From contig NZ_JATACI010000002.1 of NCBI RefSeq assembly GCF_037892195.1, positions 2,480,001-2,544,000 of the forward strand: a stretch of 64,000 nucleotides of DNA, written 5' to 3'. Both the position numbers and the translations under genes were made by a program. Origin of the DNA: Yoonia sp. GPGPB17 (lineage in GTDB: Bacteria > Pseudomonadota > Alphaproteobacteria > Rhodobacterales > Rhodobacteraceae). Position 1 is the first letter of the stretch, and each line of letters starts with the position of its first letter. Below the pieces are notes generated by a model. It was not told where the DNA came from and did no database searches. It saw only the letters and a list, made by a program, of their open reading frames with translations. This document shows positions 52,259 through 60,281 of this stretch, in pieces.

Positions 52259-52986
52259 AGCTCTTTGGCCCCGTAGTAGAGTGTCGCAAAGGGCGCGCCT
52301 TTTCGGTCTGAACCAGCCGCGATATGGCCAAAGCGTGCGGCCCCTGAGGTCTTGAAAAACGCTTTGCCGTCCAATCCGAAAGCATCAAAAAGCGGGTTCA
52401 GCAGAGTGGCGGCATCAGATATCGACCGTTGTGCATCTGCAACCGAGATATCGATGGACGCGCGGGCTGAACCTGCTTCGGTGACATGCAAAACAACGGC
52501 TTCGTTATCTGGATCGCCGTCGCGTGCAAGGCTGAGGCACGCATGGGTGGTCGTTTGAACGGGTCCATCCGGGATCAGGCTATCGACCAGTGCCTTCTTG
52601 TCAGAATGCGGCTTGTGGGCGATGCCCGTATAGTGATTAAGCCGCACGTCATCTCCACGCCATTTGATCGCAAGAAACACCAGATGGGGCATGGGGGCCG
52701 CATCTGGTGGGAACTCCAGATAGCATTTTCCGATGTCACCGTCGGCTCCAAAATGTACGGCGCTCGCTTGCTTCAGATGTGGGTGCAATGCGCTACTGTC
52801 CGGGCAGCCAAGAGCCGCGCAAACCTCAATCAACGTATTGCGCGGTCCGGGGTAAAGCGCGCGTTTGTCCATGCTGACAAGCCCCCGGTCCTCGGCCAGA
52901 TGTCCATCGCTTAACTTGATTGAGCGTTCGAATATACGCGGCGCATCCAGTTCTGCGGTCACCGAGAGCAGATCCGAGACGCTCAT
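52255..52986 (-). CDS. Unrecognised protein, possibly related to its neighbour
   Basis: 243 residues from the ATG at 52986, one nt after the HlyD stop; a longer in-frame stretch upstream overlaps HlyD and is not used. Features: SAVHFGADGDIGKCYLEFPP, LVFLAIKWRGDDVRLNHYTG and the end RKGAPFATLYYGAKEL. Its Lys/aromatic strands and terminal YYG resemble the ending KGSFYG of the next protein, so the two may be distant paralogues. No signal peptide. Function unknown; context suggests a role in modifying or exporting the operon's substrate. Confidence 0.62.
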   Translation of the reverse strand: MSVSDLLSVTAELDAPRIFERSIKLSDGHLAEDRGLVSMDKRALYPGPRNTLIEVCAALGCPDSSALHPHLKQASAVHFGADGDIGKCYLEFPPDAAPMPHLVFLAIKWRGDDVRLNHYTGIAHKPHSDKKALVDSLIPDGPVQTTTHACLSLARDGDPDNEAVVLHVTEAGSARASIDISVADAQRSISDAATLLNPLFDAFGLDGKAFFKTSGAARFGHIAAGSDRKGAPFATLYYGAKEL

Positions 52987-52987
52987 A

Positions 52988-53809
52988 TTAGCCTGCGGTC
53001 GGAAAGGTGAGGATGCAGCGGTGCCCAGCTGGCAGAGCACCGCCCGGATTGGGAAGTTCCAGCGCGACACCGAAAGTACCCGAAGCCGCATCAAAGACCT
53101 GATCGAAGGCAATAACTGTCGCCTGAAAACTGTTGGTAATCGGCGCGGCAGGGGCGATGGTTGCGATCTGACCGTTTGAGATTTGGGGGTAAAGCTCAAC
53201 CGGCAGGAACGCCTCGATCAGCAGCGGGTCAAGCTGGACGATGGAAACGATCGTGCCGTTTGATGCGACGAACTCCCCGGCCGAGAGGTTCTTGGTCAGG
53301 ATGACCCCGTCAATCGGGCTTTTGATCGTTCGTTGTTCCAGTTGCTGTTGTGCGCGTGCCAATTCCTGACCCGCGATTTCCTTGTCCAGAATGGCTTGCG
53401 CCAAAAGCGCATCAGCCGTGACAAGTTCTGCATCGACTTCCTGCAGTTGGTCGGCTGATGCCACGTTGCGTTCGACGAGCGTTTTGATCCGTTCTTGCTG
53501 AATCTGGATAAGATCGCGCCGTGCTGTTTGGGCCTGAATGGCAACATCATTGTTCGCGCGGGTTTCCAAAAGACCGATCGTCGCGCGTTCCACGCTGCTT
53601 TCGAGTTGCGCAATGACCTGGCCTTTGCTGACCGTCATTCCGCGCCGCATAGTCACATCTTCGAGCAAGTTGGCGACAGGCGCGCCCACCTCGATGATAT
53701 CGGCAGGGTCCATGACGCAGTCGAATGCTTCTTCGGAAAGGGTCTGTGCTTGCCCAAAAGAAGCGGTGGCACAAAATACCGCAGTCACAAACAAGAAAGC
53801 AGGTCGCAT
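52988..53809 (-). CDS. HlyD-like periplasmic adaptor protein
   Basis: 273 residues from the ATG at 53809 (GGAG upstream). Signal peptide RPAFLFVTAVFCATASFGQA, lipoyl half-motif ADIIEVGAPVANLLEDVTMRRGMTVSKGQVIAQLE, a helical hairpin (about 70-150) and the second lipoyl half (TIKSPIDGVILTKNLSAGEF), then a beta-barrel. It links inner-membrane machinery to an outer-membrane channel in export systems. There is no matching transporter or channel in the window, so its partners may be the M50 and GAF proteins encoded upstream. Confidence 0.85.
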   Translation of the reverse strand: MRPAFLFVTAVFCATASFGQAQTLSEEAFDCVMDPADIIEVGAPVANLLEDVTMRRGMTVSKGQVIAQLESSVERATIGLLETRANNDVAIQAQTARRDLIQIQQERIKTLVERNVASADQLQEVDAELVTADALLAQAILDKEIAGQELARAQQQLEQRTIKSPIDGVILTKNLSAGEFVASNGTIVSIVQLDPLLIEAFLPVELYPQISNGQIATIAPAAPITNSFQATVIAFDQVFDAASGTFGVALELPNPGGALPAGHRCILTFPTAG

Positions 53810-53843
53810 GGATGTCTCCAAAAAATTCAGCCCTATGGACATC

Positions 53844-55831
53844 TTATTCAAGCTGCCCGGAAAACGCCATGAGATCCCCAAGGTTCCGGTCTTGGTTCAT
53901 CAGATCACGGCGCATTTGGGAATGGGCGGATTCAGTTTTACGTTGCCTGTCGCGGATAAAGCGGCCAATAGCGCGGGTGCCCAAAATGAAGGACACGATA
54001 TAGGCTAAGCGGCGCGCGCGGGCAGCGTCCGGCCCCTGCATCAGATCGTCTTCGAGGCTAAGATAGGCCTCAATCCGACCGGGTTCGCCCTGTCGACCAC
54101 AACGCCCCTCCAGCTGTCGGTCAACGCGGCGGCTGTCATGTCTTTCAGTCAGGATCACGGTCAATCCGCCGTTGTCTGCAACGCCCTTGCCAAGTTTGAT
54201 GTCAGTGCCCCGCCCCGCCATATTGGTGGCCACGGTGATTTGCCCGGGTTGTCCCGCCCGCCCGACGATTTCTGCTTCGTTGGCGTCCTGGTCGGCTGAC
54301 AATGTCATATGCGCCAGCCCCGCTTCGGTCAGCCATTTGCTGGCTTCCTGTGACGCAAGAATAGACCGTGTGCCGATCAGCACGGGCTTGCCTGCTGCAT
54401 GTAACTTGGTTACCCGTTTCGTAATTGCGCGCCATTTGGCGTTTGCCGTCCGGAACACGCGGTCTGGTGCTTTGCGTCGGATATCGGGCTTGTTGGTTGG
54501 GATTTTCACAACGGCCAGCTTGTAGACTGTCCAAAGCTCCCACGCGGCGTCCTGCGCTGTGCCCGTCATCCCGCCAATCCGATTATAGCGCCTGAAAAAA
54601 CGCTGATAGGTCATCCGCGATAGGGTTTCATTGGTCGGCGAAATCTCAAGCCCTTCTTTCAGCTCGACCATCTGGTGCAACCCATCCGACCACGTTCTAT
54701 CAGGCATCGTCCGTCCGGTGTTTTCATCAACAATCTGCACCTTGTCGTCTTTTACGATATAGGCATCACCCAGGTTGAAAAGATGCAGTGCATTCAGCGC
54801 TTGCTGCACGGCGTGATCCCGGATCACGGGAATGGAAAACGTATCCATCTTGCCTTCGGTCAGGTCCTCCAGATAGTCATACCCCGCTTCAAGGATTTCG
54901 ACGCGCTTGACCCCACGGGGAAGTTTGTAGTGCCGCCCTTCGATCATGTTTTTGGCAGCGTCCATGCTTAAGCAACAAAAACATCTTCGGGGATACCACC
55001 CTCAAGCGCGCCAGCTCCCGAGATGATCAACGGCGTGCGCGCTTCATCGATCAGCACACTGTCGGCTTCGTCGATGATTGCAAATGGCAAGCCCTGCATG
55101 CGCAGAGGTTCGGTTGGCCCACCCCCGGGAATCAGTTTGTCAACCTTGCGCCGCAGATTGCCGGGCGCACGCCGTAGAATGGCCCGATCGCGTAGATAGT
55201 CAAAGGCGAGTTCTTTGTTCGTGCCATAGACGATTTCCTGCATGTAGGCCATTTGACGGGTCGGGCCGTCTTGACCTTCCAGCACGGTGGCTCGTGTAAG
55301 ACCCAAAAAATCGTAGAGCGGGCCGGTTTCCTCGGAATCCCGCTCAGCAAGGTAGTCGTTCACCGTCATCACATGAACCTGCCGCCCGGAAAGCGCGATG
55401 GTTGCAACAGCGAGTGTTGCGCAAAGTGTCTTGCCCTCGCCTGTGCGCATCTCGCCGATTTGACCGCGCAGCATCGACCACGCCCCGAGTATCTGAACGT
55501 TGTAGTGCCGCATTTTCAAAACACGGGTCGAGGCTTCGCGGATCAGGGCGAAGGCTTCGCTTACCGCCCATGTCGGCAGATCTTGATTGCGCAGGCGCTG
55601 TCGCAACCTGATACGGACGCCGCGCACGCTGGCGCGCAGTTCTTCATCAGACATTTTGGCAAACCGGCGTTGATGCCAGCGCACAGCCCAAAGGATCGGC
55701 CGTAACCGCAACGCCCGCCACCGCGCACCCTGCGACACATAGGCCCCCTGTACCCATGCCCATGCACGATCAAGTTCGGTTTCTTCACGGTCCGGTGCCT
55801 CGGAATAATCAACGATCCGGGGCAGGCGCAT
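53844..55831 (-). CDS. Short SecA-like ATPase, frameshifted
   Basis: About 661 residues after repair, far shorter than housekeeping SecA (about 900). From the ATG at 55831: Walker A GEMRTGEGKTL (near 131), VHVMTVNDYLAERDSEETG, YGTNKELAFDYLRD, Walker B IIDEADSVLIDEARTPLI (near 254). The frame stops at GCTTAAGC (54966-54973); GCTAGC joins it to AAKNMIEGRHYKL, TGTAQDAAWEL, VATNMAGRGTDIKLG and QLEGRCGRQGEPG. The motor and preprotein-binding parts are present; the C-terminal linker and zinc-binding tail are missing. It is an accessory SecA inside an export operon, probably moving one substrate such as the giant RTX protein. Confidence 0.88.
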
Positions 55832-55859
55832 GCGGCGCACAGGGCTTTGTGATGAAAAA

Positions 55860-58007
55860 TCAGACACGGAACTGCCGCAGGAACAACTGCCGGATGCTGC
55901 GATAGAGACGGTAACCAATCGGTTCGACACCATGATCAAACTTGACCAAAGCGCGCGCACCAACATGGGTGACGGGCATCGGATACTTGGTCGCAATCTC
56001 AAATTGGAAGACGCTCTGGAGTGTCGAGAGTTCTGTCGCACCTGCCGGGTTCAGGACGATGTCACCACCCGCCTCGGTCGAAAGCGCCAGTGAGGGGATT
56101 GTGTCCTGCGATTGCGGGACCTCAATGACAAGACGACCGGGAACAGATGTGCCTATGTCATCAAGGAACATGATTTGCACATCATCGGTCCGGCTGCGCA
56201 CCACCTCGGCCTGGCCCTGCGGGATCGCAACACGCAGACGCATATCATCGCCCCCAATCATATAGCCCAGCACTTCGCCTTGCTTGATCAGTTGCCCAGT
56301 CAGGTTTTCGGCGGATGGGATGACGGGGCTACCCTCTGTTCTGATTTGCACGATGAGGTCATCGCGCCGCTGTTTAAGGCTGTTGAGCTGGTCCTCAAGC
56401 AGCAACACACGGTCACGCAGCAATTGGGCCTGCACTTGATCGACAAGAAGGATGGCGCGCAACCGCAATTGCGCTTCGCGCAGCTGGCTTTCAAGGATGG
56501 CAATGCGGTTATCAAGGATCGGGTCCTGAAGGTTGACGACGGGATGACCTGCGGCCAACCGCTGTTCGGCGGGTGCATCAACACTGTCTACAAAGCCATC
56601 GGTGCCTGCCCGGATAATTGCGTTCTGATCCAGCCAGACAACCCCATGCGCCACAGTGGCGTAGGGGGCGGGCAGGCTGAAAAGAAGTGCGGCGACACCA
56701 GCAAAGGTCGCACCAACCAATCCTATTGCCTTGCCCCGCTTCTGGCGAAGTTCGGGGCTGGTGATCATGTATTTGATCCCCTTCAGCGTCGGCTGAATGA
56801 AGGTGTTAAACAGCGCCCATCCTGCCAGCAGAATGCCGATAAAGAAGAACTTCGAAGCTACAAACAGCGCAATCGCGAAGCTGATGAATATCCGGTAGAT
56901 GAAAGCAGCAATGGCGTAGAAAAACAGCCACTTCCGCTCTCCCTTCGCGGTCACACCATCAGGGACATCCTTAACCCGAAACAGGTAAGTTCGGATAAGA
57001 TAGAAGATGTACGCGTTGGACCGTTGGCCCAAATTGGGGATCTCGATCAGATCGGAGAACACAAAATAGCCGTCAAAACGCAACAGTGGGTTGCCGTTGA
57101 AAAGAAGGGTCGAAACCCCACCGATCAGCATCACGTTAAAGGCAAAGGCGCGCACAAGCCCCGGCTCTGCGTTCAGCCATACGATCAACGCAAGTGCGGC
57201 CAGCGCTGTTTCCACCATGATCCCGGCACCACCAACAACGGCACGCCGCCATTTGCTGTCAAATGCCGCGGAAGCAGACGCATCGACGTAAGGCACCGGG
57301 ATGAAGACAAGGAACATGACCCCGATTTCGTGCACTTCGCCACCCCATACTTTCGTAGCATAGCCGTGCCCAAGTTCATGCAGGGCCTTCACCAACGGGT
57401 AGGCAAGCGCAATCAGCAGCAGGTTTTCCGCGGCAAGTACCTGATCGGTGAAACCCTCGGTCAGCTGCTGCCAACTTAAGATCGCCAACACGACCCCGGC
57501 ACCAACGACGGCACACCACAATGCGAAACCAAATGGCGTGAACAAGAAACGCACCAACCCAACCGTTGCACCAAGAAACTTGTCAGGATCAAACAATGGC
57601 AGACGCAGCGCCATCGGGTTTTTGATCCGGGCGATCATCGTTTGCCGTTCCTGTTTGGTATGACGGCGGCCAATTTCCTCCATGTCGGGGGGCAGGTCGC
57701 TGGCGATCAGGTCCGAGCGGTGCAATTGGCTCATCAGTTTGATGGTTTCGGATTGGGTGGGCGGGTCGTCTTCGAAGCGGCGACAGGCGGCTTCCCAGAT
57801 TTCATGCATCGTCCGATGCCCGTTCATGAGCGCCAGAATATAGTTCGCTGCGGGCGTGATCCGGTGATATTTGCCACTGTGCAGGTCTTGCAACACGAAC
57901 CATGTGGCGCCGCGAAACCGCTGACGGTGCACCTCAACATGACCACGCAAGCGCGGTTTGAGCGGAGCGACCCGGTACCAATCTGATGAAAGAAGCGCGC
58001 GTACCAT
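55860..58007 (-). CDS. PqqD-like / M50 metallopeptidase / HlyD-like membrane protein
   Basis: 715 residues with three parts. Residues about 25-100 form a PqqD-like winged helix (RRE), TWFVLQDLHSGKYHRITPAA and HEIWEAACRRFEDDPPTQ. Residues about 145-450 form an M50 site-2-protease-like membrane domain with KALHELGHGYATKVWGGEV (zinc site HELGH, 210-214) and NGNPLLRFDGYF. The C-terminal 260 residues, after another helix, are HlyD-like with a coiled coil (LESQLREAQLRLRA, LLLEDQLNSLKQR) and lipoyl half-motifs. Such fusions occur in bacteriocin and RiPP export loci (YydH-like). It may cleave, bind or thread a peptide. Starts 12 nt after the GAF-HlyD gene. Confidence 0.87.
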   Translation of the reverse strand: MVRALLSSDWYRVAPLKPRLRGHVEVHRQRFRGATWFVLQDLHSGKYHRITPAANYILALMNGHRTMHEIWEAACRRFEDDPPTQSETIKLMSQLHRSDLIASDLPPDMEEIGRRHTKQERQTMIARIKNPMALRLPLFDPDKFLGATVGLVRFLFTPFGFALWCAVVGAGVVLAILSWQQLTEGFTDQVLAAENLLLIALAYPLVKALHELGHGYATKVWGGEVHEIGVMFLVFIPVPYVDASASAAFDSKWRRAVVGGAGIMVETALAALALIVWLNAEPGLVRAFAFNVMLIGGVSTLLFNGNPLLRFDGYFVFSDLIEIPNLGQRSNAYIFYLIRTYLFRVKDVPDGVTAKGERKWLFFYAIAAFIYRIFISFAIALFVASKFFFIGILLAGWALFNTFIQPTLKGIKYMITSPELRQKRGKAIGLVGATFAGVAALLFSLPAPYATVAHGVVWLDQNAIIRAGTDGFVDSVDAPAEQRLAAGHPVVNLQDPILDNRIAILESQLREAQLRLRAILLVDQVQAQLLRDRVLLLEDQLNSLKQRRDDLIVQIRTEGSPVIPSAENLTGQLIKQGEVLGYMIGGDDMRLRVAIPQGQAEVVRSRTDDVQIMFLDDIGTSVPGRLVIEVPQSQDTIPSLALSTEAGGDIVLNPAGATELSTLQSVFQFEIATKYPMPVTHVGARALVKFDHGVEPIGYRLYRSIRQLFLRQFRV

Positions 58008-58019
58008 GCTGTTGCCGTC

Positions 58020-59933
58020 CTAGACCGGCATCCAGCGCCACAAGGTGATCCGTGCCCAATCCAATAGGGGTTTGGTCCAGATCGCAATCAGGCGGCGTTC
58101 ATCAACTTCGATCCGTGCCGCCCCCTGCATACCGGGGCGCAATGCGATGACATCACCGGCGAAAAGCGCCTCGACTTCGAAGGTTGTGGCACCTTCGGCG
58201 TAGGTCGCTACGGGCGTGATCTTTTCAACTGCAATGGTGAAGGTCTGGTCCGGCAAGGCCGTGACGCGCAAAGCGCCGCTCTGGCCGGGTTGAAGATCCG
58301 CGATTTGGCGTTCATCGACCTGCAGTATCACGCGATAAGCATCAGCAGGCGCGATGGTCAGCAGTGTTTCCCCGCGCGAGACGGCCGAGCCGATAGATTG
58401 GCTAAGATCACCCGAAACAACCAGTCCGTCGAAGGGCGCTTGAAGCCGTGTGCGCCTGATTTGTTCGTCCAACAGCCCGATTTCGGCATCGGCTTGGTCA
58501 ATTAAGGTCTGCCGAATGTTGATTTCGGCCCGATCCCGGGCCGCAACGGCGCGGTCAAATTCGATCTGTTGGCGTTGGCGCTGCGTTACAAGGCGTAGGC
58601 GCTCCAAGGTCAAATCGCGGTCGTCAAGTTGCACAAGCAAATCGCCTTGGGCCACCTCATCACCGGCACGTACCGGTGCTGTCGCGATAAACCCGTCAAA
58701 ACCGGGCACAACTGACCGTTCGATCGTGCCAACAACGCGGGCTTCGGCGCTGACTTCGTAGTTTGCTCGCGCGAACCAGAAGAAAATTACCAATCCAATC
58801 ACGCAGGCCACGAAAAGCTTGCGGATCAAATGCGCGGGGCCAAGAAGCCGCTTGAGCTGAACCAAACCGCTTTCTGCGATTTTTGTGATAAGCCAGCGGT
58901 CATTGCGCCGCTTCTCATCCAGAATGGGCGCGAGCACCGTACTGACGGCCTCAAGCACGTCGAGCTGACGTTCATCGAAGGGTTTGTCGCTGGGTCGTTC
59001 GAATGTCAGCGCGCCGATGAATTTTCCGTTGGAATAAAGCGGCACAGTATAGATGTGGCCTGCCCCATGTTCACGCGCCAATGCAGCGGCCGCATGCGTT
59101 GCAAACACCTCTTCTGTGTTGTCGTCAGGCCATAGGACGGCGGCGCGCTGGTCGACCGCTTCATCCATTGCCGCGTTCAACCGGGCGACCAGCTCCATTC
59201 GTTTTGAGAATTGTGCAGAGTGCGAGATTGCCCTGACCTTGGTGCGTCGAAACCGCCGCAAACCAAGCGCGACGCGATCACAATCAAAGCGGGTTGCCAG
59301 ATCGGTTACGGTGGCGCTAGCTGCGGTCATGAAGTCTTCGCGTTCGGCGACGACGATAATCGTATTCAGTGCCTCAACGGCGGCGGTATAGCGGGTTTCT
59401 TCGCGCTGGCTTTCTTCTGCGCGCATTGTATCGCGCAGCCATGCCGCACTCCATTGCAGCCGCCGCATCGCCCATCGCATATCAGTTTGGGTATTGGGGC
59501 GCATTTCCACAACAACCACCCCGACGGGCACATCCTTGACCATCAATGGCGCCGCGGCGGCCATCGGTTGCATCAGCGGCTGGCTTTCGTTGCCCGGCAT
59601 CTCGCCGCGTGCCACAGGCCGCCCATTGTCGACAGCCGATTGGGCCGCATCAATCGCCAATGCCGAACCCACACGGTTCTTTGGGTGCCCCCCAATGGGC
59701 GTCAGTTGTCGTGATGGCAGGTCATAGCGGAACGCAAAAACGGCAACCGGATTGGTGGATGCATTTTCGTCCAGTTGCGCATGCATCAGCGCGGCCCAGC
59801 TTTGGGCTTGTTTGCCAAGATCGCTTCGGTCGGACAGATCCCGCCAAAGGCCAGCATTTCCCGTTGGAACGGCCGCGACTTTGGTTTCTTCGGATTGCTT
59901 CAGAATCAGGTTTTCCTGATTTTCAGCTGTCAT
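58020..59933 (-). CDS. GAF domain fused to HlyD-type adaptor
   Basis: 637 residues. Cytosolic part with a GAF domain (about 205-345; FMTAASATVTDLATRFDCDRV, ATHAAAALAREHGAGHIYTVPL, GALTFERPSDKPFDERQLDVL), a membrane helix at about 390 (LFVACVIGLVIFFWFARANY), then a HlyD-like periplasmic part (VVPGFDGFIATAPVRAGDEVAQGDLLVQLDDRDL, a coiled coil, and RLQAPFDGLVVSGDLSQSIG). The fusion suggests export gated by a cytosolic signal. The ATG overlaps the DUF3467 stop. Confidence 0.87.
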   Translation of the reverse strand: MTAENQENLILKQSEETKVAAVPTGNAGLWRDLSDRSDLGKQAQSWAALMHAQLDENASTNPVAVFAFRYDLPSRQLTPIGGHPKNRVGSALAIDAAQSAVDNGRPVARGEMPGNESQPLMQPMAAAAPLMVKDVPVGVVVVEMRPNTQTDMRWAMRRLQWSAAWLRDTMRAEESQREETRYTAAVEALNTIIVVAEREDFMTAASATVTDLATRFDCDRVALGLRRFRRTKVRAISHSAQFSKRMELVARLNAAMDEAVDQRAAVLWPDDNTEEVFATHAAAALAREHGAGHIYTVPLYSNGKFIGALTFERPSDKPFDERQLDVLEAVSTVLAPILDEKRRNDRWLITKIAESGLVQLKRLLGPAHLIRKLFVACVIGLVIFFWFARANYEVSAEARVVGTIERSVVPGFDGFIATAPVRAGDEVAQGDLLVQLDDRDLTLERLRLVTQRQRQQIEFDRAVAARDRAEINIRQTLIDQADAEIGLLDEQIRRTRLQAPFDGLVVSGDLSQSIGSAVSRGETLLTIAPADAYRVILQVDERQIADLQPGQSGALRVTALPDQTFTIAVEKITPVATYAEGATTFEVEALFAGDVIALRPGMQGAARIEVDERRLIAIWTKPLLDWARITLWRWMPV

Positions 59934-60256
59934 TTTTGATCGTCCGTTTTGAGTACACCATGGCGCGCTTCGTATTCTGACAGCACATTGGTCAGAATCG
60001 TATTCAGCCGCTTGGCGGCATAAGGCGTCAGGATAACCCGGTTCGTCAAATCGACCCTGACGTCACCTTCTTTGGCAAGGTTCCAGGACCGGTGCGTGCC
60101 AAAGAACAACTCGACCTGTTCACGCGTGCCTTGGATATTCACTACATTGGCGAAACTGGTCGCCATATTGGCGTCGTCCCAATTGATCGCAGACCGGTGC
60201 TGCCCCGGTTCAAGGGCGGGGTTCATCCCGCCCTGGTTCGTTTTGTCGTCGGCCAT
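59930..60256 (-). CDS. DUF3467 protein
   Basis: 108 residues. The core matches DUF3467: INWDDANMATSFANVVNIQGTREQVELFFG, then LTNRVILTPYAAKRLNTILTNVLSEYEARHG. Small, soluble, of unknown function. It lies 25 nt after the RTX stop and overlaps the GAF-HlyD gene by ATGA, so it belongs to the export operon, possibly as an assembly or regulatory factor. Confidence 0.85.
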   Translation of the reverse strand: MADDKTNQGGMNPALEPGQHRSAINWDDANMATSFANVVNIQGTREQVELFFGTHRSWNLAKEGDVRVDLTNRVILTPYAAKRLNTILTNVLSEYEARHGVLKTDDQK

Positions 60257-60281
60257 AAGCCTGATCCACCTTGTTTGTTGG

